Below, one piece after another: positions 1 through 8,262 of a stretch of 64,000 nt of DNA. The position numbers and the translations under genes were made by a program. The stretch spans positions 186,001 to 250,000 of the forward strand of contig CANMCF010000001.1 in assembly GCA_947496215.1 (NCBI GenBank). The letters are read 5' to 3'. Positions within the stretch are counted from its first letter, which is position 1. Every line of letters begins with the position of its first letter. The notes below the pieces were generated by a model. That model saw only the letters and a list, made by a program, of their open reading frames with translations, made no database searches and was not told the DNA's origin. This DNA is from an uncultured Bizionia sp. (lineage in GTDB: Bacteria; Bacteroidota; Bacteroidia; Flavobacteriales; Flavobacteriaceae).

Positions 1-2116
1 TCAAGTTGTTTCCGGAGACACTAAAGGACATCGTGTTTCTGAAAACCTTGAAATCTCCACCAAAACCAGCGCTTAATAGCGAATAGGCTTCTGTTGGGGT
101 TTCAAAGCCACTTACATTGTTTTGTTTGAAGGCATATTTCAATTTTACGAAGGCGTAACCATTGGAAATCCATTGCTTTTCAAACTCCATACGAATGGTA
201 TTGGTCAAACTATTGGCAGGAATCAATGGCAAGTAGCTGTCATTGTCCTGTTTGCCAGTAACTGTTTCAAAGCTGCTTTCAAAGTGCAACCAATCCAATG
301 GATGTGGATGCAGATGAAAACCAAATTCGCCACCATACAAACTTGCATTTTCTTGCAGGTAATTGTAGACAGGAGTTCCATCTATCGTATTTCCGTCTGG
401 AGATAGGTAGATGTAATCCTTTATGTTGTTGTAAAACCCATTGGCGAATATTTCCAAATGTTCGTTTTTGAATTCCAATGCCAAATCCACTTGGACATTC
501 TGTTCGTTGTTTAAATTTGCATTTCCTATTTCGAAACGATTTGTTCCTTCGTGGGTTCCAAAGCTAGTCAATTCAGCTAGATTTGGAGCTCTGAATCCCG
601 TAGCTAGATTCAAGCGTGCAATTATGATTTTATTTATGTTCGTTCGGGCTCCAATGGCACCATTGAAGCTATTGAAGCTTTTGGTTATGCCATTCTTCAC
701 GTTTATGTTACGGTTGTCATAACGTGCTCCCAACTGTATGTCTACGGTCTCGAAGTGGATGTGGGAAGTGGCTAGAAAACCGAAGTCGTTTGTAGTGGCA
801 TCGGGGATTAGCTGTTCTTCTCCATTGTTGGTATTTGTTTGGTGCATGCCTTGCATGCCAACGATGGTTTCAAATTTCCCCATCTTGTGCAAATTGTATT
901 TTACATCGTAATTGGCCGTTTGCAATTTCATATGCAATGCAGGCTCCAATGCTTCCTCTTCCTCATGATGTTCTTCTTCCTCTTCCTCTTCTTCATGGTG
1001 CTCTTCGAATTCTTTTCTGTCGTTGTAGGTGTAACCTAGATTGAAATCCAAGCTGGATTCATTGAAGAAGAGTGTTGATTTCGAACTGAAGATATGATTT
1101 GTCAAATCTTGATATGGTAGCAATGGCGTCCTAGCGGTAGATTGCTCTCCGACCTCTTCAGGTATGCCCAACTTTGAATGGTTTACGTTATAGCGGAAAT
1201 CGGTTTTGAAATTGGATTTTTGATAACCTATGCCAGCTTTGAAATCCTGTTCTCTAAAGCGGGTATTCGTCACTCTGTAATTTTCCGTGTCATAATCCGA
1301 ATGCTCGGCCAAACCTCCTCTAAATAGGAATTTTATGGCTTCTCCGGAGGATTTGTAACCCACGTTGGTCGTATAGCCTTTGGTGTTGGAAAAATAATAG
1401 CCATTGAAATCGCTCGAATTGCTATTTTGAGGAGCATACTTTTCTGGATTCAAATACAATACACCTCCCAAAGCGTCACTACCATAGAGTAGGGAAGCAG
1501 GACCTTTTATTATTTCGACACTCTCTATTCCTGCATCGTTTACGCCTAGGCCATGTTCTGCTCCGAATTGTTGATTTTCCAATCGAATGCCCTGTGCATA
1601 GACCAATACACGATTGGAGCTTAGTCCTCTAATGACGGGCTTGCCAATGCTAAGGCCGGTTGAAACACTTTCTACACCTGCAATTTCGGTAATCCCGCTA
1701 GCTAGGTTTGCCGCTCCGCCTTGTTTCAATTCAGATATGCTTTCTCTCTCTACCTTCATTACGTTTTCGCTTTGCAACTTATGGAAAGGAGTAGATACGA
1801 TAACTTCCTCCATCTCTATAGCTGAAGATTTCAATACCAAGTTCAAGGCCTCGGCCAATGGCAATTGTATGGATTGAGAAAGGGTTTCGAAACCTACCAT
1901 GGAAACGATGATCTTATGATTGCCAGTAGGTATTTCCGTTAAAGTGAATTGACCATTGGCATCGCTGGTAGTTCCTTTTTCCAATTGAGGTAAATAGATG
2001 CTGGCGAATTCCAATGGTGTATTGGTGTCTTTGTCAATTAATGTCCCAGTAATGGTGTGCTGCGAAAAAGCACTGATCACTACGAGAAAGAGTAGTGCTG
2101 AAAAAAAATATTTCAT
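1..2116 (-). CDS. TonB-dependent receptor with His/Glu-rich loop (3' end beyond window)
   Basis: Outer-membrane receptor that would import a ligand using TonB energy. The ATG at 2116 opens a signal peptide (MKYFFSALLFLVVISAFS) followed by a CarboxypepD-regulatory-like domain (about residues 20-105), a plug domain (about 115-230, with the typical RGLSSNRVLVYAQG segment) and beta-barrel strands. About 705 codons are visible without a stop; the end of the barrel lies left of the window. Around residues 367-385 (+ strand about 960-1017) there is a run built only of His and Glu (HHEEEEEEEHHEEEE). Such acidic/His loops are known from zinc or copper receptors of the ZnuD type, so metal uptake is inferred, not shown. 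The small His/Cys membrane protein gene lies 72 bp upstream on the same strand and is probably co-transcribed. Confidence 0.9.
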   Translation of the reverse strand, partial: MKYFFSALLFLVVISAFSQHTITGTLIDKDTNTPLEFASIYLPQLEKGTTSDANGQFTLTEIPTGNHKIIVSMVGFETLSQSIQLPLAEALNLVLKSSAIEMEEVIVSTPFHKLQSENVMKVERESISELKQGGAANLASGITEIAGVESVSTGLSIGKPVIRGLSSNRVLVYAQGIRLENQQFGAEHGLGVNDAGIESVEIIKGPASLLYGSDALGGVLYLNPEKYAPQNSNSSDFNGYYFSNTKGYTTNVGYKSSGEAIKFLFRGGLAEHSDYDTENYRVTNTRFREQDFKAGIGYQKSNFKTDFRYNVNHSKLGIPEEVGEQSTARTPLLPYQDLTNHIFSSKSTLFFNESSLDFNLGYTYNDRKEFEEHHEEEEEEEEHHEEEEALEPALHMKLQTANYDVKYNLHKMGKFETIVGMQGMHQTNTNNGEEQLIPDATTNDFGFLATSHIHFETVDIQLGARYDNRNINVKNGITKSFNSFNGAIGARTNINKIIIARLNLATGFRAPNLAELTSFGTHEGTNRFEIGNANLNNEQNVQVDLALEFKNEHLEIFANGFYNNIKDYIYLSPDGNTIDGTPVYNYLQENASLYGGEFGFHLHPHPLDWLHFESSFETVTGKQDNDSYLPLIPANSLTNTIRMEFEKQWISNGYAFVKLKYAFKQNNVSGFETPTEAYSLLSAGFGGDFKVFRNTMSFSVSGNNL

Positions 2117-2188
2117 TTGAAAACTTTTAGTTTAATAATTGTTGTTCCTTGGTTCTATATCGAAAAAGGAATGTCATTAAGTTGAATG

Positions 2189-2521
2189 TTAAACTAATCG
2201 AGGAGGCCCTCGTAACAAAAAGGGTAAACGTTGAAAGTCACTTGCAAATTGATATTCTGACGTAACTATCTTGTGATTGTTGGTAACGGAAAGAAAGTCT
2301 ATGTAGTTGAAATCCATAGAAATGGAAGTATTTAACTTGAATTTGTAAAATTCACAATCCAAATCCACACTATGGATATGTGTACTTGTCTTATTTGTAC
2401 AGACAGTGTGTTGATGGTCTTCTAAAATGTGTGCAAACTTGACAATGGTTGGAATTATGACGGCAATGAGCAGCAGCAATGCCATAATTCTATATACACT
2501 ATGTCGTTTTACATTTTGCAT
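2189..2521 (-). CDS. Small His/Cys-rich membrane-anchored protein
   Basis: A 110-residue protein with one N-terminal hydrophobic segment (about 11-30, signal or anchor) and then a compact cluster of possible metal ligands: H31, H36, H38, C41, H48, H50 and C56, in the pattern AHxxEDHxH..C..HxH..DC. It ends with the motif LLRGPP. I recall similar short proteins with the same HxH/DC core and an LRGPP tail just upstream of TonB receptors in other Flavobacteriia; no function is established. Its ATG overlaps the stop of the upstream membrane protein (TAATG), and the TonB receptor follows 72 bp downstream, so the three probably form one transcript. A periplasmic metal-binding or metal-delivery role is inferred. 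Confidence 0.75.
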   Translation of the reverse strand: MQNVKRHSVYRIMALLLLIAVIIPTIVKFAHILEDHQHTVCTNKTSTHIHSVDLDCEFYKFKLNTSISMDFNYIDFLSVTNNHKIVTSEYQFASDFQRLPFLLRGPPRLV

Positions 2522-3015
2522 TATTCTAAAAAACGTCCCAATCCGAATCTACGAAGCATTTTCTTTTCGAATGTCCAAAAGAAATTAAATTGCCCGAATA
2601 GCCACCCAAAGGTAACCAGTAGTATTTGGTAAAATACGAGTCCAATGATAATGTATAAGACCCAATAAACAAAGATATTTAGGTTTTCTTTAGTAATTCC
2701 CAGAAGCTTTATAATAGGGCGGCCAATGTAAACTGAGGATGATCCAGTAATGGCAAACACCATGAAAATGCGAATCATTTCCCATTTATGATCGACAATC
2801 CATTTGTTTTCCAGTTTTTTGAAAAGGAACAAAATAAATTTCAACAAGGCTAAACTTATTACCAAAGTTGCTATCACTGTTATGGATATGTGAAATGCGC
2901 TTGTAAAAGCCTTGGCTACTTTAAAAGCAGAGTAGATTATGCCCAATATTCCTAAAAATGGAAATATCAATTGCCAATTTCGTTGAATCTCCCAACGGTT
3001 TTTAAATTGCTTCAT
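2521..3015 (-). CDS. DUF6787-like integral membrane protein
   Basis: About 164 residues, predominantly hydrophobic, with an N-terminal KNRWEIQRNWQLIFPF segment and three to four membrane spans; the central FAITGSSSVYIGRPI segment is what I associate with the DUF6787 family of Flavobacteriia (from memory, function unknown). A TTG further upstream (3036) is in frame but sits inside a TATATTTG promoter box, so the ATG at 3015 is the better start. The stop overlaps the start of the His/Cys-rich protein by one base, which suggests translational coupling. Confidence 0.75.
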   Translation of the reverse strand: MKQFKNRWEIQRNWQLIFPFLGILGIIYSAFKVAKAFTSAFHISITVIATLVISLALLKFILFLFKKLENKWIVDHKWEMIRIFMVFAITGSSSVYIGRPIIKLLGITKENLNIFVYWVLYIIIGLVFYQILLVTFGWLFGQFNFFWTFEKKMLRRFGLGRFLE

Positions 3016-3033
3016 AACATTGTTTTGAAGCTG

Positions 3034-3041
3034 CAAATATA
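3034..3041 (-). promoter_or_regulatory. -7 box TATATTTG upstream of the DUF6787-like gene
   Basis: The minus strand reads TATATTTG, matching the Bacteroidota -7 consensus TAnnTTTG. It lies about 18 bases before the ATG at 3015. No clear -33 TTTG is seen at the usual distance. Confidence 0.5.
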
Positions 3042-3043
3042 AT

Positions 3044-3490
3044 TTAATTTATAGGAACTCTACCTCCCAATAGGTTCTGTTTGTAGTTGTTTTGGAAAAA
3101 AATGAAATAGTTGTACAATTTATAATTTACATCATAGCCATAATCTATGCCTTGCTGATAGTCTATTCGCAATTCATACAAGTTGGAATTGTACCTATTA
3201 GGTTGAGACACACGAGTATTCCACTCGGAGACATAGCGTATGTTTCTATTTTCTAGATAGGTTTGTTCATAAAAACCTTCTGGTTTGGCTTGGGAAATCA
3301 ACCAAGTATTGAAACCTGGTTCTATGATTATAATTTCATACTCCAATGCATCGTTCGAGATTTTAAGTGTATCTCCTACTTGAGTAGTAGATTTTTCATT
3401 GTCTAAGGTGTCATTCGCAGGTGCTTTTTTTGATGTGTTGCAACTATAGGCAAGACCAACGATTATGAGCGTTAACAGTAAGTTTTTCAT
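3044..3490 (-). CDS. DUF6146 family lipoprotein
   Basis: A lipoprotein of about 148 residues: MKNLLLTLIIVGLAYSC is a type II signal peptide ending in a lipobox Cys. The mature part has a low-complexity linker and then a conserved-looking region rich in Tyr and Trp (EYEIIIIEPGFNTWL, YVSEWN, IDYGYDVNYKLYNYF) that I recognise as DUF6146; function unknown. The ATG at 3490 (or 3496) gives a normal signal peptide; the reading frame extends further upstream (TTG at 3559) but that would bury the signal sequence. It precedes the DUF6787-like gene on the same strand. Confidence 0.8.
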   Translation of the reverse strand: MKNLLLTLIIVGLAYSCNTSKKAPANDTLDNEKSTTQVGDTLKISNDALEYEIIIIEPGFNTWLISQAKPEGFYEQTYLENRNIRYVSEWNTRVSQPNRYNSNLYELRIDYQQGIDYGYDVNYKLYNYFIFFQNNYKQNLLGGRVPIN

Positions 3491-3578
3491 TTTCATTCTT
3501 TTAATCATTGTCATATGCAATGGTATTCGTATTTTAATAAAAATACAAAAATTAACCATGTCATGGTGTTAAAATAAA

Positions 3579-3615
3579 ATAAGGTTGTCCGACGATATAG
3601 TCAAACAACCTTATT
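3579..3615 (-). terminator. Terminator after the DUF937 gene
   Basis: Inverted repeat AATAAGGTTGT / ACAACCTTATT with a T-rich tract following on the minus strand, just past the DUF937 stop. Confidence 0.7.
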
Positions 3616-3631
3616 CATATTGTTTTTTAGG

Positions 3632-4273
3632 CTATTTACCTCCAAAAAGACCACCTAGCAAACCACCAAGTCCACCGCTCTTCTTTTTGTCTCCACCTAG
3701 CAACATTCCTGCAACATCGTCAATAACACTTCCATCTCCATCTGCATCTAGTATTTTTTCAAGGAAACTTTGATCGTTTTGTGTCTTTGATCCTCCTAAC
3801 AATCCACCTAATAGCCCTCCTAGGTCATTGGAAGAGCTTACATTGTTTTGTTTCGCTTGCTTACCTAAAACACCCATTAATATTGGTGCGGCGACTTTTA
3901 ATATATCTGCTACGGATCCTGCGTCAACTCCTGCTTTTTGTCCAATTACGGATTCTACTCCAGATTGTTTTGCACCTAGGATGTGACCTAGGATCTTACT
4001 TCCATCTGTTTTTACCTCTTCATTTACCCCGCCTCCGAAAAGACCTCCTAGGTTATCCAAGATACTACCATCGTGTTTTCCTTGTATGGCGCCCATCAAT
4101 CCTTTTGCACCTTGTGGTGTGGCTGCATTTCTCTGCATTGCTTTCATTAGAACCGGTAAAGCCATGGTTAACACACTTCCAGTTTTTGATTGGTCGTTTC
4201 CTGTTGATCCAGCAACACCGCTAATGATTGATTTTCCTAAGTCTGAGTTTAATAAATCTAAGATTCCTGACAT
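3632..4273 (-). CDS. DUF937 (YidB-like) domain protein
   Basis: A 213-residue protein with no signal peptide, starting MSGILDLLNSDLGKSIISGV. Residues 1-150 fit the helical DUF937 domain (runs such as LTMALPVLMKAMQRNA and VADILKVAAPILMGVLGKQA). The tail contains a calcium-loop-like DADGDGSVIDD (about 178-188) and ends in a Gly/Leu-rich repeat (GGLGGLLGGLFGGK). The biochemical role of DUF937 proteins is unsettled. It appears to be monocistronic, with its own terminator downstream and a promoter presumably in the AT-rich 4274-4320 stretch. Confidence 0.85.
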   Translation of the reverse strand: MSGILDLLNSDLGKSIISGVAGSTGNDQSKTGSVLTMALPVLMKAMQRNAATPQGAKGLMGAIQGKHDGSILDNLGGLFGGGVNEEVKTDGSKILGHILGAKQSGVESVIGQKAGVDAGSVADILKVAAPILMGVLGKQAKQNNVSSSNDLGGLLGGLLGGSKTQNDQSFLEKILDADGDGSVIDDVAGMLLGGDKKKSGGLGGLLGGLFGGK

Positions 4274-4326
4274 TATAATATGTTTTAATAATTAATTAAT
4301 TAATTGGAATATGTAAATTACATAAA

Positions 4327-4354
4327 AAAAAGCCTCAACACCAATGTTGAGACT
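4327..4354 (-). terminator. Rho-independent terminator after serA
   Basis: The minus strand shows a stem TCTCAACA / TGTTGAGG with TTGG loop followed by eight T residues, 40 bp past the serA stop. Confidence 0.85.
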
Positions 4355-4393
4355 TTAAGTTTTGTTTTATTCTTAATTACCTTCGATAAAGTG

Positions 4394-5356
4394 TTATTTT
4401 TTACCGACAAGAAGTATGTTTGTTATTTGAGACGCCAATTCTGTTCCAATTCTGTCTTGAGCTTCATTAGTAGCAGCGCCAATATGTGGAGTCAATGATA
4501 TTTTCCCATTCATTAAAATTTGAACGGCTGGTTTTGGTTCGTCTTGAAATGTGTCCAAACCTGCAAAAGCAACTTTGCCAGCTTCCAATGCTTTTACCAA
4601 TTCTACTTCATTTATTATTCCACCACGTGCAGCGTTTATTAGACCCACTCCATCTTTCATCATGCCGAATTCCTTCTCAGCAATAACATAATCCTTTTGA
4701 GCAGGAATATGCAATGTTAAGAAGTCTGCTTCTTTCAAAACGCTTTCCATAGATTGAGTTTCTATGGATGTGGTTATGTATTGACCATTGAAAAACTCAA
4801 CCTTCACATCAGCTTTGTCAATGAACAAATCGCTTGCAATCACTTTCATTCCAACCCCAAGCGCAATCTTGGCTACTTCTTGTCCGATACGACCAAAACC
4901 GATAATACCAATTGTCTTTCCTCTAAGTTCAACTCCTTTTGCGTAGCTCTTCTTTAGTTTCTTAAATTGTGTGTCTCCATCCAATGGCATGTTTCTGTTG
5001 GAATCGTGTAAAAAACGAACACCTCCATACAAATGAGCGAATACCAACTCGGCTACGGATTGTGAAGATGCAGCTGGCGTATTGATGACGTGTAATCCCT
5101 TTTCACGAGCGTAATCTACATCTATGTTATCCATCCCAACTCCACCACGTCCAATAATCCTAAGACTTGGACAGGAATCGATAATGTCTTTTCTAACGGT
5201 TGTCGCACTACGAACCAAAATGACCTCGATCTCATTCGTGTTTATGTAATTGATCAATTGTTCTTGAGCAACTGTTGTTGTTGATACTTCAAATCCTGCG
5301 GCTTCCAAAGCATCTATTCCGCTTTGTGAAACACCATCGTTTGCTAATACTTTCAT
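4394..5356 (-). CDS. serA: D-3-phosphoglycerate dehydrogenase, short form
   Basis: Oxidises 3-phosphoglycerate to 3-phosphohydroxypyruvate, the first step of serine synthesis, in the cytoplasm. The 320-residue protein has the D-isomer-specific dehydrogenase fold: substrate loop GRGGVGMDNID, NAD-binding GKTIGIIGFGRIGQ (about 145-158), the RGGIINE segment and the catalytic His in TPHIGAATNE (H291). It ends directly after the catalytic domain, so it lacks the ACT and ASB regulatory domains of longer enzymes and is probably not feedback-inhibited by serine through ACT. serC lies upstream on the same strand, consistent with a serC-serA unit. Confidence 0.95.
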   Translation of the reverse strand: MKVLANDGVSQSGIDALEAAGFEVSTTTVAQEQLINYINTNEIEVILVRSATTVRKDIIDSCPSLRIIGRGGVGMDNIDVDYAREKGLHVINTPAASSQSVAELVFAHLYGGVRFLHDSNRNMPLDGDTQFKKLKKSYAKGVELRGKTIGIIGFGRIGQEVAKIALGVGMKVIASDLFIDKADVKVEFFNGQYITTSIETQSMESVLKEADFLTLHIPAQKDYVIAEKEFGMMKDGVGLINAARGGIINEVELVKALEAGKVAFAGLDTFQDEPKPAVQILMNGKISLTPHIGAATNEAQDRIGTELASQITNILLVGKK

Positions 5357-5374
5357 GGAAAAATAATTTTTTCA

Positions 5375-5392
5375 TTCCCACAAAGGTGGGAA
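5375..5392. repeat. Small intergenic palindrome
   Basis: TTCCCAC-AAAG-GTGGGAA inverted repeat between serC and serA. Related palindromes occur at 6594-6611, 21203-21232 and 59415-59433; I think these belong to a dispersed intergenic repeat type of Flavobacteriia. Confidence 0.5.
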
Positions 5393-5514
5393 CCCGTTGT
5401 TTAATCTGTTTTTCGTTCTTGAAAAAACGAAACCCCTTTGTTTTAATTAAAAATTTATGCTCTATGCAGCCTGTTGGGTGAAAACTGTAATGGCTACATA
5501 AATATTATGTAATG

Positions 5515-6576
5515 TTAAGCCTTGGATTCCAGCTCACTCATAACTTCTACAAGCACCTTAACGCTATCCAATGACAATGCATTGTACATAGATGCCCTGT
5601 AACCACCAACACTTCTGTGTCCATTTATTCCGTTGATGCCTTCTTCTTTGCACATCGTATCAAACGTTTCTTTTAAATCCTCGTTCAAGAGTGTGAATGT
5701 AGCATTCATATGGGAGCGGTCTTCCTTTGCGGCATAACCTTTGAAAAGCGGATTCAAATCAATTTCGGAATACATCAAACTTGACTTCTTTTCATTTTCT
5801 TCCTCTATGGCTTTTATGCCTCCAAGGTTCTTCAACCATTCCATCGTCAACATTGAAGTATAGACAGCAAAAACGGGTGGTGTGTTGAACATGCTACTTT
5901 TGCCTATGTGTGTCTTATAATCCATCATCGATGGAATCTTACGAGATACTTTTCCTAATATGTCTTCTTTCACGACAACCAGTGTCGTTCCAGCAGGCCC
6001 CATATTTTTTTGTGCGCCTGCATAGATCAAATCGAACTGTGAAAAATCCAACGTACGAGAGAAGATATCGCTGCTCATGTCACAGACCATTGGAATATCA
6101 CATTTTTGGAATTGTTTTATCTGCGTTCCATAAATGGTGTTGTTGGATGTGCAATGAAAATAATCGTAATCGGAAGGGATATCGTATCCTTTTGGAATAT
6201 AGTTGTATCCAGCATCTTTGGAAGAGCCTACCTCATATATGTCATCAAACAACTTTGCTTCTTTTATGGCCTTGTCACTCCACGCACCAGTATTTAAATA
6301 CCCAGCTCTTTTTTCCAATAGATTCAAAGCCACCTGCAAGAATTGCATACTGGCTCCTCCTTGTAGGAATAAGGCCTTGTATCCTTTTCCTTCTAGGCCT
6401 AAAAGTTCCAAAGCCAAAGATCTTGCTTTCTCCATTACGTCCACAAAAGCCTTGCTTCTATGGGATATTTCGATTAATGATAAGCCATTGTCAAAATCCA
6501 AAAGTGCTTCAGAGGCTTTTAAGATGACTTCTTTGGGTAATACGCAAGGTCCTGCGCTAAAGTTGTGTATTTTCAT
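5515..6576 (-). CDS. serC: Phosphoserine aminotransferase
   Basis: Transfers an amino group from glutamate to 3-phosphohydroxypyruvate (serine synthesis; can also act in pyridoxal phosphate synthesis). At 353 residues it is full length for the family. It starts MKIHNFSAGPCVLP, has the QGGASMQF cofactor-phosphate loop (about 72-79), TSNNTIYGTQ, and the pyridoxal phosphate lysine K190 in YAGAQKNMGPAG; the C-terminus carries the substrate-binding HRSVGGYRASMYNA. It lies upstream of serA on the same strand, about 160 bp apart, with a small palindrome between them. Confidence 0.96.
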   Translation of the reverse strand: MKIHNFSAGPCVLPKEVILKASEALLDFDNGLSLIEISHRSKAFVDVMEKARSLALELLGLEGKGYKALFLQGGASMQFLQVALNLLEKRAGYLNTGAWSDKAIKEAKLFDDIYEVGSSKDAGYNYIPKGYDIPSDYDYFHCTSNNTIYGTQIKQFQKCDIPMVCDMSSDIFSRTLDFSQFDLIYAGAQKNMGPAGTTLVVVKEDILGKVSRKIPSMMDYKTHIGKSSMFNTPPVFAVYTSMLTMEWLKNLGGIKAIEEENEKKSSLMYSEIDLNPLFKGYAAKEDRSHMNATFTLLNEDLKETFDTMCKEEGINGINGHRSVGGYRASMYNALSLDSVKVLVEVMSELESKA

Positions 6577-6687
6577 TGAAAACTAGTTTTTTCTTTCCGC
6601 TTTGGCGAAAATGTCGATTTTAAAAATGCAGTTACAAAGGTGGCAATTTATGTTATAAATTCTGCTAAGAAAATGATAATTTATCAA

Positions 6688-7746
6688 CTATATTTTTAAC
6701 AGGAATTCAATAGTATCCCTATTATCTGCGTAATCCCACAATGTTGGCTTTTGTGTATTGCCAAATTGTATTTCATCTTTCGTAAAACCATTGGAAACAA
6801 TGCATTGGATGTTGTTAGTTTCGTTTTCCACCTTTTCCTTTAATTGTGTGTTGTTGTCGTAATATTCATAAAATACCGTAGCGATGGGGGAGGCATGACT
6901 ACTATCTTCTTTGATCATTAAAAAGCCATTTTCCAACATGTCGAATTCGCTCATCAGGTAGACGGCTTTGTTGTAGTCATAGTTGTTTGCATACTTGGCT
7001 TCGTTTATGATGTCATTCCAAGGATACATCGCTTTGAAGAAGCCATCGAAATCGTAATCCTTGGGAACAAATAGTTTGGAGACGTTTCTACAACCCAAAC
7101 CATAATATCTAAAGATGTCTTCGGAGAGGTTCGACATTTCTTCCTCACTTTCGTTTCCAGTCAATATGGCAATGGAGTTTCTGTTTTTGCGAATTATGGA
7201 AGGTTTGTCTTTGAAGTAGTATTCGAAATATCTAGCAGTATTGTTGCTGCCTGTGGCAATGACGGCATCGAAATTCTCCATCTTACCTTCTGTAAACTCT
7301 ATGATTCCTTTGAAACCAGGTTCTACATATTCCAAATATTTTGCCAAGAAGGGGAGAAGGTGTTTGTCGTTGGAGGACTGCTTTACCAATACCTCATGCC
7401 CAGAAATCAACACGCTCAAGAAGTCATGAAACCCAACCAATGGAATGTTTCCTGCCATGATTATGGCTACTTTCTTTTTGGGGACAGTATTTATGGTGTA
7501 AGAACTGAGCCATTTGTCCAACTGTTCTGACTGTAATGATTCCGTCCACCCTTTCAGGGCAAATTGAATGTTTTCCGAAGTAAACCATCCATTATGCTCA
7601 TTCGCTAACTTTAATTGGTGCTTGAAACCATCAAAAAATATGTCATTATGTGAAACATTATCTTGTTTTTTAAATTCTTTTGAAGAAAATTGGCCAATAA
7701 AGGCGCCTAGTTTTACAAAAGCGTTAATTCTTTGCTGTAAATTCAT
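6688..7746 (-). CDS. LuxC-type acyl-CoA reductase
   Basis: About 352 residues, matching the acyl-CoA reductase (LuxC-like) family used in flavobacteria: NAINAF-like start ([16 protein letters not shown]), [34 protein letters not shown], and [13 protein letters not shown], where the Cys would be the thioester nucleophile. It presumably reduces a fatty acyl-CoA/acyl thioester to an aldehyde with NAD(P)H; the physiological substrate is unknown, and no luciferase genes are present. ATG 7776 (MTKQV) is an alternative start, but ATG 7746 fits the family. The open frame running further upstream into the ferredoxin promoter is not coding. It diverges from a ferredoxin gene, a pairing suggesting redox function. 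Confidence 0.88.
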   Translation of the reverse strand: MNLQQRINAFVKLGAFIGQFSSKEFKKQDNVSHNDIFFDGFKHQLKLANEHNGWFTSENIQFALKGWTESLQSEQLDKWLSSYTINTVPKKKVAIIMAGNIPLVGFHDFLSVLISGHEVLVKQSSNDKHLLPFLAKYLEYVEPGFKGIIEFTEGKMENFDAVIATGSNNTARYFEYYFKDKPSIIRKNRNSIAILTGNESEEEMSNLSEDIFRYYGLGCRNVSKLFVPKDYDFDGFFKAMYPWNDIINEAKYANNYDYNKAVYLMSEFDMLENGFLMIKEDSSHASPIATVFYEYYDNNTQLKEKVENETNNIQCIVSNGFTKDEIQFGNTQKPTLWDYADNRDTIEFLLKI

Positions 7747-7752
7747 TTCGTA

Positions 7753-7784
7753 TTTGCGTAAGACTTGTTTTGTCATTATTTTTG
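7753..7784 (+). promoter_or_regulatory. Promoter of the ferredoxin gene
   Basis: TTTG (7753-7756), a 20-bp spacer and TATTTTTG (7777-7784) match the Bacteroidota sigma-A consensus TTTG-N19/20-TAnnTTTG. Start of transcription would be near 7790, some 30 bp before the ATG. Confidence 0.7.
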
Positions 7785-7790
7785 CATCTG

Positions 7791-7798
7791 CAAATTTA
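7791..7798 (-). promoter_or_regulatory. -7 box TAAATTTG of the acyl-CoA reductase gene
   Basis: Minus-strand TAAATTTG, only 6 bp from the opposing ferredoxin -7 box. Together they form the palindrome TTTGCA-TC-TGCAAA, so the two promoters interleave. Confidence 0.55.
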
Positions 7799-7822
7799 AG
7801 CAAACAAAAGATAACAACTACT

Positions 7823-8176
7823 ATGGCTATTATTATAACAGACGAATGTATAAATTGTGGAGCTTGCGAGCCAGAATGTCCAAACACAGCAATATATGAA
7901 GGTGCAGATGATTGGCGTTATAAAGATGGAACGAGTTTGGAAGGGAACATTGTTTTGCCCAACGGAAAATCTGTTGATGCAGATGAAGCACAAGAACCTG
8001 TAAGTGACGAGATTTACTATATAGTACCTGATAAATGTACGGAATGCAAAGGATTTCACGAGGAGCCACAATGTGCGGCAGTTTGCCCTGTGGATTGCTG
8101 TGTTCCAGATGATGACAACGTTGAAGCCGAGGACGTACTCTTAGGTAAACAACGTTTCATGCATCCAGATGAATAA
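7823..8176 (+). CDS. 2[4Fe-4S] ferredoxin (Alvin type)
   Basis: A 117-residue electron carrier. The first cluster motif is C9-x2-C12-x2-C15-x3-C19-P; the second is C72-x2-C75-x8-C84-x3-C88-P, the spacing of the Allochromatium/YfhL-type ferredoxins. About 45 residues, including an acidic insert, separate the clusters, longer than in minimal clostridial ferredoxins. Two further Cys (C92, C93) follow. The ATG at 7823 gives [15 protein letters not shown], the canonical N-terminus; the open frame upstream is read-through of non-coding DNA. It is monocistronic, with a strong promoter and terminator, and diverges from the acyl-CoA reductase. Confidence 0.95.
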   Translation: MAIIITDECINCGACEPECPNTAIYEGADDWRYKDGTSLEGNIVLPNGKSVDADEAQEPVSDEIYYIVPDKCTECKGFHEEPQCAAVCPVDCCVPDDDNVEAEDVLLGKQRFMHPDE

Positions 8177-8202
8177 ATAGTTGATATATGTAGACAATAA
8201 CA

Positions 8203-8235
8203 AAAATCTCAAGCTAACACTTGAGATTTTTTTTG
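8203..8235. terminator. Bidirectional terminator after ferredoxin
   Basis: Stem AAAATCTCAAG / CTTGAGATTTT with a 6-base loop and T run; it can serve the ferredoxin gene (+) and the convergent small gene at 8263 (-). Confidence 0.88.
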
Positions 8236-8262
8236 TGGGTTCAACTAGCAATAGTCATTGAT

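Noticed and set aside
6747-7887. Extended N-terminus of the acyl-CoA reductase (start at 7887)
   Set aside because: It would run across the ferredoxin start and both promoters; the family N-terminus begins at 7746 or 7776.
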